From: Anthostomella pinea
Lineage: Eukaryota; Ascomycota; Sordariomycetes; Xylariales; Xylariaceae
Direction: 5' to 3'
DNA: 64,000 nucleotides
Assembly (NCBI GenBank): GCA_963556695.1
Contig: CAUWAG010000007.1
Coordinates: 2,790,001-2,854,000 of the forward strand
A model generated the notes under the pieces. The model was given only the letters and a program-made list of their open reading frames with translations, made no database searches and was not told the DNA's origin. A program made the position numbers and the translations under genes. Shown one piece after another: positions 33,193-43,676 of this stretch (within the stretch, counting starts at the first letter, position 1; the number at the start of each line of letters is the position of its first letter).

Positions 33193-36100
33193 CTATCGGG
33201 GGCAGATTGTTAAAAAGAACTTGCTCTTCTCCACGAATTTTGCCCATTCTGTGCTCCTCTCCCCTAAGTATTGTAAACAAGCTGCCCTAGGCGAATGCCT
33301 AGGCAGTAGCCGATTTTTCCCCAGCCTCTTACAAAAGAAAATGTGTTGTGGTGTTTTCTTCTCACCACAGCTGCAGTGATCATTTGAATCTGTGTGCCCA
33401 AAGCGTTCATGGTATCTGGCAAAGTCGCCATGTCCAGATCTGGCCGCTAGAAGTCTGTGTAAAGTACTCCTCTTAAAAGATATAAGGTCTCTTTCAGTTA
33501 CTGCATGTGAGTATACTTCTTGATATCTAGATTCTGATTGGTCTTTCCACCATTGGTTGAACTCTTTCTTGCCCTGTCTTTTGAGATCTCTCTTGACCCA
33601 AGAGATTATAGGAAGATTTGTTGTGTCTGTTTCCAGCATGGCACCCTCTTTTGCTAGTGTGTCGGCAGCTTCGTTGCCATCAATATCTCTGTGTCCAGGA
33701 ATCCATTTGACGGTCACTCCAGGAGTGTGTGCTGTGGCAAGTTCTTGAAATCGTAGAAAAATGTTTTGTGATGTCTCGGGTGGAGTCCCATTGAGCCCAT
33801 CTACCACTGACGTGTTGTCCAGGCAGACATATAGCTGTTTTCCGTGTCCAATTGCCCTGGCTGCTGCAAGACCTTGGAGAGCACCATGGACTTCAGCATC
33901 TACTACTTCTGCTTGTAGAAGTCTGCCCCTTCCCCGGTATACTTCTTGTGTAGTGCCGCCTTTCCTGATGGTATAACCCCATCCAGTGCGGATTGTGCCT
34001 TGGTCATCCAACTGTGATCCATCTGAGTAGATGACAAGGTCAGTGTTCACGTTTCTCTCTTGTAACCATTGCTTGAAGAGCTCTGTTTCTTTGTCTTTGT
34101 CTTTGCGGATTGGGCGCTTCTTCCATGATGGCCTGGTAAGTATTGGTCTCTGGAAGTCAGGGACTAGCTGGAAGCTTCTTTGTAGCCTTGTTGGATCCTT
34201 GCGAGCTTGTATTTGGAGCCTGCCAACCAGAGGGTGTCTCTGATCTATTCGTCCTAGTCGGAGGCCGTGACGTCGTCTTATTGACTCTGCAAGAACTCCT
34301 GCTGGGGGAATCTGCGATTCAAAGTGTAAGATATGTCCAGGGTGTGTTTTCCAGACTGGCAAGATAGCCCTGATCGCCGTTCGTAGTACGGCATCTATTG
34401 TTCCAAGAAGCCCCTTAATGCGACATGCTGATGTCTCACCTAAGCTCCCAGTTTTCTCGATTCCTGGGTACCAGGCCTCCAGGCCATGTGTGAGAATAGG
34501 AATAACACAAGCTTTCACAGCCCTCTTGGTTGACTTTACTGGAAGTCCTTTGACTGTGTTGCATAGTCCTCGAAGGTGATTTGCTACCCTACTAGCTTTC
34601 TTGGCCCAGTGAGAAACATGGTCTTTGAAGTTTAGTTTCCTATCCAGAAGGACACCTAGCCATCGCATGGAATGCTTAGCTGTTTTGTTCATTGTTCCGT
34701 GGCAAACTGGGGGATTGTCTGAGTTCTTTTTCCGTGAGAAGTGCATGATCTCGGTTTTGTCGGGATCAAATTCAATAGCATTGTTATGTCCCCATTGGTT
34801 GAGCAAATAAAGGTTTTCAGAAGCCTCTGCAGCTGTTTCTTTAAGGTTCTTTCCAATGCAGAGTGTTACTAGATCATCTGCATATCCAAAGCGTCTTCTT
34901 TTCATGCCAAGTCGGGCACAGATTGGCTCTGTATACAGCATGTAGAGGATTGGAGAGACTGGTGAGCCTTGTGGGAGCCCACAAGTGAGAGCTTTTATAT
35001 CGGTCACAGTACCTTCAAACCGAACTCTTGCGGACCGCTCGGACATGAACGACTGGACCCATCTTATGAGAAAGCCTGGCCAGCCCTGTTCTCTCATGCG
35101 AACCACCAGCCGTCCCATTAGGGCAGCATCAAAGGCCCCTTTCACATCTGATGTGACTACCGTTGCAACGAGGCCTTGGTCAAGGGCCTGCTCAATATCG
35201 TGTATGAGTGCAGCTACCAGGTCAGTGGCAGAGCGCTTTGGTAGAGCTCCAAAATGTTGTGGGGCTAGAATTCCAAGTTTGACAACAAACCAGGTAATTC
35301 TTTTCGCAATGAGTCGTTCTAGGCCCTTGCCAAGACATGACAGTAGCGATATTGGTCTGTAGGCCCTGGGATTGGAGTAGTCTTTCTTTCCTGGTTTTGG
35401 GATCATCACCACCTCAGCTACTTTGAATGGTTTAGGGTGGTGTCCAATCAGTAGGCAGGTCTGGAAAAGGGCTCTGATATGTTCACCAATGACTGGCCAG
35501 CAAGCTTTCAGAATCCGTACTGTGAGGGTATCTACTCCCGGGGAGTTGCTCTTGGTTCCTAAAGTGCACCCTTCAGCCTCTTCCAGTCCGACGTGGTATT
35601 CAAGGGGGATGTGTGGCTTGGGTTGTACGATCTGAGCGGACCAGGGGTCGATGATATCGTTGTCTGAGGTACTTCGTTCAAGCGTGGCTGAGCGTAATGC
35701 ATTTGCCTTGCTCTCTTGTGACTCGAATATTTGGTCTCCTATGATGATTGGAGGGGAACGCAATCCTGCTGATAACTTGTGCCAAGAGACGATTCTGTAT
35801 AGGTCCTTTGGCTCAGTTGCTGAATTGATTAGAGTCTGCCAGTACTCTCTCCTAGCTTTCCGAACCACGCCGCGAAATTCCCGTCGGGCTGAATTCCGTC
35901 CTTCTTGGCTTGTAGTCTGTTTGGAAAGGGCCCTGTATGTCTGAACAGCTGCTTTGCAGTCATCATTCCACCAAGCAGTGGGCCTAGATTGACGGGGCCT
36001 CTTGCCCACTGTCCTGATACAGCCTTGGATCATGTTGATCAGGCTTTGTGTAAAGGTGTCCACCTGGCCAGGGGATACACCCAGCCGGGGGAGTTCATGA

Positions 36101-36885
36101 ATCCTGGTTTGGACATTATCTGCCAGCTCCTGTAGTTTATCGTCCGGTACTATCCAATGATTGGCCTTGGGTACTCGGTCCAGATCTCCCTGGATTGGAA
36201 TGACTATTCGTAATGTCTCATGATCTAAGGTGCACTGAAGTGCATCATTGACTGAGGCTTCAGCCATGGGGACATCAGAGAACACCAGATCTAGTACATT
36301 TCCGTCATCATGTGTCGGGACATCTGGTTCAGAAATCAGATCCAGTCCGTGGTCTGCCATAGTTTGTGCAAGTATAGTACCACCATGATATCCTGGATTG
36401 CTTGAGTCCCAGGATGTGTCGCCAGCATTGAAATCTCCAGCTATAACGCAGCCAAAAGGTGGAGTCCATACTTCCAGAATGTCATCCACTTCCTGTGGGT
36501 TGTCACATGGCCGGTAGACACTGGCAAATGTAATGCCTTGTACCTTGACCCAGGTGATGTCTCGTGTAGCATAGGGCCGAAGTTGATCCGCTTAAAGGTA
36601 TTTTCTCACATAGATGAGAGATCTGGGCCGTGTACTGTCGCTGTCCCAGGAATCCACTGGGGAGTATATATCGTAATTGGGGTGTGTCTTTACTCCCATT
36701 CTCCTGCCTGGTGGTATGCCAACCCAGGGCTCTTGCATCAGAATGATGTCTGCTTGTTCTCCTTTATAGTCAGCCAGATTGATGGCTAACTCTGTAGGGC
36801 CTGCACTCTTTTGTCCCCCTGCTGTATTCACAGAATGGATGACTAGATGCCCGTGTCGATGTGTTTCGTTTGATGTACCTAACAT
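33193..36885 (-). pseudogene. LINE ORF2: endonuclease-reverse transcriptase-RNase H, one TAA
   Basis: ORF2 starts with an ATG at 36885 that overlaps the ORF1 stop (ATGTTAG). An AP-type endonuclease region follows: ILMQEPWVG, GDFNAG and a DHETL motif. Then come the reverse transcriptase (KGAFDAALM, CGLPQGSPVS, FGYADDLV), RNase H (YSDGSQ, DAEVHGAL, LDNTSVV) and a Cys-His motif (CSCGEKKTPQHIFFC). A TAA at 36592-36594 lies between the QEPW and GDFNA parts of the endonuclease. All other codons, about 1098 in a row, are open. The same stop occurs in the diverged copy at 53692-53694. The stop either marks a dead lineage or is bypassed by recoding or reinitiation. Confidence 0.9.
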
Positions 36886-38456
36886 TGACTGACAACAATG
36901 GTATCGGCATCTCTGGGATGAGTTGTATCTGTTGTGTCGATTTGCATTGTGGTGTCTTTGTTATTATTGCTAGGTGTTGACCCAGCTTGGTTTCTGCCTG
37001 CTTCGTTGAAGGCCTTGGATCTGGCTCTTTCTCCGGCTAGCCTTATTTCCTGGATTTGCTCCCATGTGTGCTTATGGATGGTACCTTTCACAACCTTGGG
37101 GCGGGCAGGGCATTTGTCGAAGTTGGCAGCATGAGGTCCTTTGCAGTTGACACACTTTGGGATTGGTTTTTCGCACTCTCCCTGGTGTACTGTGTTGGCG
37201 CAGTGTGCACATACTTGCTTTTCGCATCGGTAATTCCTACCATGGTATCTGAAGCAGCTTGCACACTGGTGAACCTTGGGGGTGTGTTGAATATGCCTTG
37301 AGGTCATTGAGTGGGCAAAAAGCGTGAATGGTTTCCTTGCTGCACTGGGCAGAGAGATTATCCATGTAGTTTCTGGATCAGAATCAATCGTGTTCTTTGA
37401 GAGTATGCACCTCAGAGGTCTGTCGCCTGTTTGGGCTTCAACTTCATCGGCAACAACAGTGTCAGTAATATCGATTGTGAACCCTTCTGCACTGATGACC
37501 TTTCTTGGGCATCCATTGACCTTGTAATGATGCCAGACTGTGTGGGTCTCAATCTTTTGTGCCTTGAGAATGTCGGCAATTTCTTCTTGGAAAGCCAGAA
37601 GCTTAGCCTGAGTTGGCTTGTCCCTTGGGTGTAAGGTAAAACCAGAAGGACATCGTGTCACTTCTCTAAGCTCCTGAGGGTGGAGCTTAAGTCTTCTGTT
37701 CAGTGTAGACTTGATTCCATAAGGCTCTAGGTGGCTATTATCCATGCGGACAAAGACCCGGAGATCATCCTGCTTCTTCTTCAGTTGGTTGGCAGTGATG
37801 AGGGCGCCAGGCTGTGTTTTCTTCATGGTAGTGTTGACTGTCCATGGATGCTGTCGTTGGCCAGAGGAGACAGCTTGGGCGAAGGTCATGGTGGGCTTCC
37901 CTATCCCTATCCCGCCAGGAGTGGTCTTTCTTTTGGGCAGATCTCGGGTTTCCAGCCACTCGTTCAGGCATTTGGAGAAGAAAGCGCTGAACTCCTTGGC
38001 ATGAGAGTATAGTTCGGTTCCAGCTTTTTCCAGTGTCTTATCGACTGCTGCAGCACACTCTTGAAACATTGTCATCCTGGCTTCATAGAGATGCTTGTCT
38101 TTAGCCAGTATTTTGGCTACTTGGTCCTGGCACTTTGAGGAAGAGACCTTGTTCCCTGTATCGCCTCCAATGGCTTGGTCTGTAGAGATTTCGTTTGATT
38201 GAGGTACTTCCATATCAATGATGCTGCTAGTATTAATATTTCGGGATTTTCCTTTCAGAGGGGAAACAATGGTGAAGTCAGCCTCAGAGACTTGTGACGG
38301 GCTGCTGTTGATGTCGTCGAGCAGTGCCTGGCGGAGCTTGCTTGGGGTTGCCGGGCCATATGTTCTTTTAGGGACCGGGGATTTGAGCACGCCGCCAGTA
38401 GTCGTCTTTGGGACGGCCACTGGCGTATTTGGGGGCCTATCGTGAAGGGGTGCCAT
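36879..38456 (-). CDS. LINE ORF1, nucleic-acid-binding protein
   Basis: An intact 525-residue frame on the minus strand beginning MAPLHDRPPN. The N-terminal half is charged and predicted helical (KILAKDKHLYEARMTMFQECAAA). The C-terminal part holds three Cys/His knuckle clusters: CASCFRYHGRNYRC, CAHCANTVHQGEC and CVNCKGPHAANFDKC. Such knuckles bind LINE RNA to form the ribonucleoprotein particle. The last codons overlap the ORF2 ATG, a layout that suits stop-and-restart translation. Confidence 0.9.
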   Translation of the reverse strand: MAPLHDRPPNTPVAVPKTTTGGVLKSPVPKRTYGPATPSKLRQALLDDINSSPSQVSEADFTIVSPLKGKSRNINTSSIIDMEVPQSNEISTDQAIGGDTGNKVSSSKCQDQVAKILAKDKHLYEARMTMFQECAAAVDKTLEKAGTELYSHAKEFSAFFSKCLNEWLETRDLPKRKTTPGGIGIGKPTMTFAQAVSSGQRQHPWTVNTTMKKTQPGALITANQLKKKQDDLRVFVRMDNSHLEPYGIKSTLNRRLKLHPQELREVTRCPSGFTLHPRDKPTQAKLLAFQEEIADILKAQKIETHTVWHHYKVNGCPRKVISAEGFTIDITDTVVADEVEAQTGDRPLRCILSKNTIDSDPETTWIISLPSAARKPFTLFAHSMTSRHIQHTPKVHQCASCFRYHGRNYRCEKQVCAHCANTVHQGECEKPIPKCVNCKGPHAANFDKCPARPKVVKGTIHKHTWEQIQEIRLAGERARSKAFNEAGRNQAGSTPSNNNKDTTMQIDTTDTTHPRDADTIVVSQC

Positions 38457-38594
38457 CCAGCTTGTGAGAAAAATTTTCTGCGCCTTGGCAAGGATAGTCA
38501 GGTACTGAAATAAATGCCTGTTTTAGTGCAGATATAGAGGTTGCGCCCTAACAGCGGGGCGCCAAGAAAAATAGTTGTTTTTGGTAAGAGTGTC

Positions 38595-38610
38595 GTATGA
38601 TTGATCTTTT
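38595..38610. repeat. 16-bp target-site duplication of nested LINE, right
   Basis: Exact copy of 32982-32997 at the 5' end of the nested LINE. Pogo sequence resumes directly after it. Confidence 0.93.
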
Positions 38611-39476
38611 ATGAACCTCACTGCTCCTATATAGTCCAGGTATTAGATGTGGGAGTCTTCAATTTGGTGAAGAAGAGGTTAAAGACCTTACTCCAGGAGA
38701 CGCCCAGCGGCCGTCTTGGACTCAGGCCATCTAAGGAGGAGGTTTTGGAGTGCTACGAGCAGGCCCAGAAGGACACAATGACGCTCCTCAACATCAGAAT
38801 TGCCTAGAAAAAGACTGGGATTGTTCCTTGTAACCGAGCAGAGGCATTAAAATCGAAATATGTGATTCTGGAGGACAAGGGGGTGGCCAGTGCACGCCAG
38901 AAGGACCCTAAGGCTTCCGAGCAAGCCACAACACCAGATTTTCTCGAGATGGTAACTAAAACCATTATCACAACACCCTCTGGAAGCCGGGCTTTGCAGG
39001 AGAGTGCTCAAAAGCTCGAAAGAAAGGACCCTTCCTTTGGGGGGCCCTCTGAGCGCTTGTTGGTGCGGAAGGCTGGCAAGGCCATGGATGTTCAGGCTGC
39101 TACCATTGCAAATCTACGGGCCAAATGTGAGCTGCTTGAGGCTCAAGTGGCTAAAAAGGCTAATACCACTCAAAAAGCAGTCAAACCAACACCAGGGGAA
39201 CGATTCGTCACAATGGCTAACATAAGGGAGGCCAAAATGGAGCTGAGGAACAGGAGGGTCTATAGGGACTCCGCTGCAGGCAAAGAGGTCCCATAAGAGG
39301 TCCCTGGTGAAGATTTAGGGTCAGAATCAGATTCTGGGAGCTGTATTATGGTTAGAACACCACGACCTTAGTGTATTTAGTAACTGTGGTGGTTGTAGAT
39401 GGCTTCATCTGAATGAGAGTGGTGTGGTGTGGAGTGGTCCGTGGGGGGGTGGTCCGCAGGGGGGGGTGAGATGTTA

Positions 39477-40600
39477 GGAGCCTGGAAAGGGCTCCAGTAC
39501 GTGACCAAGGCCCCTCCGGAGCTGAGCCAGCGCCGGATCTGGGTATGCGTGGATAACACAGGAGCGATCTGGGAGCTCCGCGGCAACGCCGCGGTGTCCT
39601 GTCAGTGGGCCTACCTAAAGTTCCACGCTGCGGCAGAAATCTGGGACATTACTGTTAAATGGCGTCCTGGCCATTATGACGTAAAAGACAACGAGCTTAC
39701 AGACAGGCTGGCCAAGGCTGGCTCCAAGCTGCCTGACATCGATAGTGACTGTACGCCAACAGCTTATAGCATCAAGTCTATGGCGCGAATAAAGGGAGCT
39801 ACGGCTGGTGAGAAATGGTGGGACAAGACACAAATAACACTATCGTCTCGTTATAAGGACTGGAACCTTGGTTATTACCTATACTGTCACGAAGAGCTAC
39901 AGGTACTTACAAGGCCAGCATTACATCACTATCTCGCCACCCGTACAGGGCACAGTGACTTTGCCTGGTATCACGACAAATTTGGGCACCCAGACGCCAT
40001 CCGTGAATGCTCTTGTGGGAGAGCAAAAGCCCCGGAGCACATCGTCCACTGCCGGAAATCCATCAAGCAGTTCAAGAAGTGGCTCCTACGCCCCTCCCGG
40101 CGACCTACTAGACCGGAACGACAGCGCTACTTGCGTGACATTATGGACACTCCTACAGGTTACCATGAATTACTCGTGACCACAAAATTCTATAGTGGTA
40201 TCTGCCCTTATTACTAAGAATAATAGGTTTTCTTTTTGATTGGGCGGTGTCTAGGGGATCTACTTTAGATCTTTTTCCTTTGTGATGTACTTCCATGTAA
40301 AGTAGGAGCATCAACTTTGCAGAATTTACCTTACAGCACAAATCGAGCTATTTGAATTTGGGGATATGCTATGAAACTGAGCATTAGGAATGACTTCGGC
40401 CCCATCCCTTACCCGGAGGAGGGGGGACACGATGGGAACCGCTGTTTAAATACAGTGGCTGTCTACGGACGAGACCTGCTAGCTGGGCAGCTGTATGTAT
40501 ATATATAGTATAGGACCTAGCCTAGCACTCCCGCGCGCCCTTTTGGAGGCCCAGGGCCGCCGCTATGCGGCAGGCCCCCTGGCGTTAAAGGTTACAACAA
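39477..40600 (+). mobile_element. LINE family 2, 3' portion (RNase H C-terminal part)
   Basis: An open plus-strand frame to TAA at about 40217 continues the RNase H domain that stops at 25380: GAWKGLQYV, then WVCVDNTGAIW and KWRPGHYDVKDNELTDRLAK. A Cys-His motif (CSCGRAKAPEHIVHC) closes the protein. A 3' untranslated region and an ACA/CAA-rich tail reach 40600, followed by the 15-bp target duplication. The frame fits the 25380 end across one TA dinucleotide, giving DAEVVGAWKGL, with no overlap and no gap. Confidence 0.9.
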
Positions 40601-40615
40601 CAACTGTTCTGTGCT
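40601..40615. repeat. 15-bp LINE target-site duplication, right member
   Basis: CAACTGTTCTGTGCT matches the reverse complement of 27677-27691 exactly and abuts the LINE family 2 tail. Confidence 0.85.
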
Positions 40616-40769
40616 ATCACGGGTACGATTTGATGTGCCCGACTGTCATTTATATACTGGTGTCAAGACTGCCGTCGTTACAGAGAAAGACATGGTATAG
40701 AGTGAATGATGAATATTGTCAGCTTCGAAATATCTACAGAACCCATGATTGTACATTCCGGTAACCATC

Positions 40770-41571
40770 TCAAGCAATCATCTCTGTGAGAGCGCGCAAC
40801 CGATCCCACAAGTTATCCGCCTCTGTCGTCTCTAGATCACAGATATGGCGATCCTCATGGCTCAAGCTGCCCAAGAAGAGCACAAACAAGGCGAAAGTCC
40901 CCGTCAGTCTGTCCTGGCCATGGCTGTGGAACGGGACCGACTGCCAACGCGCCCCCAGTCGGGGCTGCAGCTCTGATTCTTCTTCATCCGCCGCGTCACC
41001 GCCTTCCCTTGCACCTATTCCGCGGGGGCTGGCCCCAAAGGATGTAAGGTGGAAACGTACCACGACGAACTCTCGGCTGGTTGGTTGACCACATGTAGTC
41101 GTCGATGGTACAACCCACGACGAACCAGTTTTGATCGTTCTTCATGCCCCAGTCCGGCACTTCGATCGTCCTGTTTTCGAGGTAGAGTTCTGATATCATG
41201 TGACCAAAGCGGAAATTCTGCATGGAACACTCAAAGGCGGGTAGGACACTTTGGAGGCTAGGTGCCATTTGCACTGCCAGCTGGTTCATGATCTCGCACT
41301 GCCATGCGTCGAAAAAGGAGTCCACTGTCCCTATGTGGCGCCGATCGGGGAAGTATAGGGATATTGGACCGGGTTTGGCCGTCATAATGGGGTTCAGGGC
41401 GCGGGAGCAACGTCTAAATGTGAACTCCTCCCATCGGAATATTTGGTCTGCCTGCAAATAGACGTCTGGCTCGGTGTAGTCATCGTACATTCCCATTCGG
41501 CTCTTCGAATTAAGCCATGGAGCTTTACGTCCGAACAGAGCTCCGAGTGTTGGCATGTCGAGGTTGATCAT
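40770..41571 (-). pseudogene. Unknown paralog P1, frame change near 41073
   Basis: From ATG 41571 (MINLDMPTLGALFGRK) the frame runs to about 41073 (WFVVGCTIDDYMWSTNQ). Coding continues to TAA 40770 in another frame: REFVVVRFHLTS, then LGARWQSVPF and a hydrophobic LTGTFALFVLFLGSLS. Both parts match the neighbour at 42177-43058 (WSSELL, VAVRFHSVD, LGVKWQSVPF, LTVCLALLTLIMMG). One extra base after CAG at about 41073 would join the two frames. An unusual short intron cannot be excluded. No known domain is recognised. The C-terminal hydrophobic patch may be a membrane or buried segment. Confidence 0.5.
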
Positions 41572-42176
41572 ATTTTCAAGTCGAGCCACCTCGTAGATGC
41601 GAAATGAATGGTATTACCTGGTGTTCGAGACGTCTCTAGAGCTTGCTCGGTTTCTGTGGGTTTGCGTAGCGCATTTATAGGCGCATGAGATGTGTGACTT
41701 GGTATTGGTATTGGGCTGAAACATAGATGAAGCGATGGCAGGTATGTCAGGGTTAGCTTCGAACAAAGCCAACTGTGTATTGTGGGTGCACTTGAGACAA
41801 GAAACGAACGAAGTTCATTACGATACCACAACCTCAAAGCCGCTGAATACCAAGAAAGGTTCACTACTATCCCTCAACGTTTCGACCAGGAATGCCAGAC
41901 CTTGAATCGTTGACTCATAGTTCAGCATTATCATAGCGGTGATGCGTAGGAGGATGGCACTGGCAGTGATGTGACCGACGATAAGGGGACTCGACCAGTG
42001 ATGCGACGCTTGGATGACTACTCATACCAGATTAACGAACTTGATGTGTTTGATTGGAACGTGATATCTTTTGATCTCATGTTTCTATATCCCGCCTGTT
42101 TGATGCATTATTTCAGTCTATAAACCCATCATAGCCCGCGTGCCTCAGTCTTCGTCCATTCTAAGTCCCTGGCACG
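41572..42176. other. Spacer between paralogs P1 and P2
   Basis: No gene seen. It should hold the P1 promoter and the 3' end of P2. Confidence 0.5.
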
Positions 42177-43058
42177 TCATAACATCAGGAACTGGTTGGA
42201 AGTATTCGTCAGGCACCCACCAAGTTCTTCCTCCTGTATGTCCTCATCTGTATCAATAATCCGGTGGTCTTGGTCCAAGCCCATCATTATTAATGTTAGG
42301 AGGGCAAGGCATACTGTGAGCTTGCCGCCGCCGCCGTTCTTGAAGGGGACGGATTGCCACTTCACTCCCAGTGCTGCACCACCGCTTTCATCGACGCTGT
42401 GGAAACGTACCGCCACCAGCTCAGTAGCAGTGAGGAGAAAACCTTATCGGGTCCGAGCGTGCCAGCACAGATGACCAAGCTGCGCAAGTGGCTCCAAGGC
42501 TCTCGCGTCTGGGACATTATCTAGCAACTCCGAGCTCCAACGGCACACCTTCACCTCGTGGCCGGCGACTAGAAACCCCTGATGCGTCGTAATGGACCAA
42601 TCAGGTTGTTCCCATTCGTCCTTCAATTTCCCTCGCGCGTTGTCTCCATCTCTGGTTGCACGTCGAATGGTGGAAGTTCTGTTGCCGAAGAGGAAGCCGT
42701 CCATGTCAATTTCAGCTCCTTCGACGTAGGATAGAAGATGGTGAATCATCAGGTTGATGATTTCGCAGTGCCACGAGTCGAATGCTAAGGAGATAGATCC
42801 ACGGATATGTCGTTCTGCCACATAGAACGGGAACGACTGCGTGCCGATTGGCATTGAGAGTAGGCTGTCCATGGCTGCAGTGATGTCTTCATGGTTGAAT
42901 CGATCCCAACGCGTGACAGCTTGGATTGATAACGTTCCCTGCGGATCATGGGCGTCGCTAGCGGAGGGTATCCCTGATGGTGGCTGAAGGTTGAGAGTAG
43001 GGGACACTGCTGCTAAGAGTGCCCTGATAGAAGATAAGTCGAGATTGTGTATCGTCAT
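42177..43058 (-). pseudogene. Unknown paralog P2, in-frame TAA or intron at 42444
   Basis: From ATG 43058 (MTIHNLDLSSIRALLAAVSP) the frame is open to TAA 42444-42446, then open again in the same frame to 42177 with the sequence shared with P1. A 96-nt intron (GTCCCA donor, CTGAG acceptor) could remove the stop in phase but has a weak donor. Otherwise the gene carries an in-frame stop. Shared motifs with P1 (FPFYVAERHIRGSISLAFDSWHCEI against ISLYFPDRRHIGTVDSFFDAWQCEI) show tandem duplication. Family unknown. Confidence 0.5.
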
Positions 43059-43676
43059 GGTGAAAGATATTTTAAAGATGTTTTTCAAGGTCTCTGATGA
43101 TACATGCAGCTCAGACTAGAGGGAATCTCCCTGGATCTTATACTTCAGGGCGCTATTCACGAACTTTCGAGTCCAGATGCCGCCGCGAGCTGCTGGAAAG
43201 CACCAATCTCATAGACAAACACCCGAATCAGGCCTCACTTGCAATGCGGGTTGCGAGGAGCCGAGACATAGAGCTCCGGCTTTGTCCGAACAAGTCGACT
43301 GTTTTATGGAAGTTAAGAGCCTTCCAGACAGACGAGTCCTACACAGATATGATTCTTACCAGAAGCGATACCATGACCAAGCAATTCGATACAAGAACCC
43401 AATTACTTGGGAACTCGCGAGTCGTGGTCTCCCGATTGACTACGAAATCCCCATGGACGTCGCCTCTTACAAGCATCTGGGCACTGGGCAAGAAATGTTA
43501 TTAGATTAAAATTAAAGGGACAGCTTAGGAATGCCGTTGCACTGTAGCTATAGAACGACTATCGATTATGAAACTTGACACCTGCACCCGTTCTTCCCGA
43601 CCGCAAGAATGGGTCAAATTAGAGCACTAACGAGTATGCGGCCACTCGGGCAGAGCCAGCGAATCCAAGCAGAAAT
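43059..43676. other. Intergenic, possible coding remnant at 43177-43509
   Basis: A plus-strand frame ending at about 43509 (YQKRYHDQAIRYKNPITWELASRGLPIDYEI) is protein-like in composition, but I cannot place a start or a family. The rest shows nothing. Confidence 0.3.

Larger units (their letters stand above)
32998..38594 (-). mobile_element. Full-length Tad1-like LINE, nested in pogo copy 2
   Basis: 5597 bp on the minus strand, with a short 5' leader, ORF1 (38456-36879), ORF2 (from 36885), a 3' region of about 200 bp and a (CAAA)n tail at the low-coordinate end. It is flanked by a 16-bp target duplication. The ORF1-ORF2 order with CCHC knuckles, endonuclease, reverse transcriptase and RNase H fits the Tad clade of ascomycete LINEs. 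It is the best preserved of the LINE copies in the window. Only one in-frame stop is seen in ORF2. Confidence 0.93.
32097..39296 (+). pseudogene. pogo-type transposase, copy 2, stops plus LINE insertion
   Basis: The frame starts at ATG 32097 (MISFYDRQIKAEAA) and has the same helix-turn-helix and DDE motifs as copy 1. It is interrupted near 32997, just after the LATCLRNKV codons, by the 5.6-kb LINE, and resumes at 38595. It carries the same TGA, TAG, TAG, TGA, TAG stops. Because both copies share them, the stops predate the split between the copies or were homogenised by gene conversion. Confidence 0.85.
31925..39474 (+). mobile_element. pogo/Fot-like DNA transposon, copy 2, split by a LINE
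   Basis: Terminal inverted repeats at 31925 (ACATCTC...) and ending at 39474 (...GAGATGT) match copy 1. A LINE occupies 32998-38594, so the transposon itself is about 1.9 kb. Transposase frames lie at 32097-33000 and 38595-39296 and carry the same five stops as copy 1. The few residue differences (for example AKKA versus AKKT) show the copies are very close. The low-coordinate flank is TT (AA on the minus strand). The high-coordinate flank is TA followed by the second half of LINE family 2. Confidence 0.88.
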
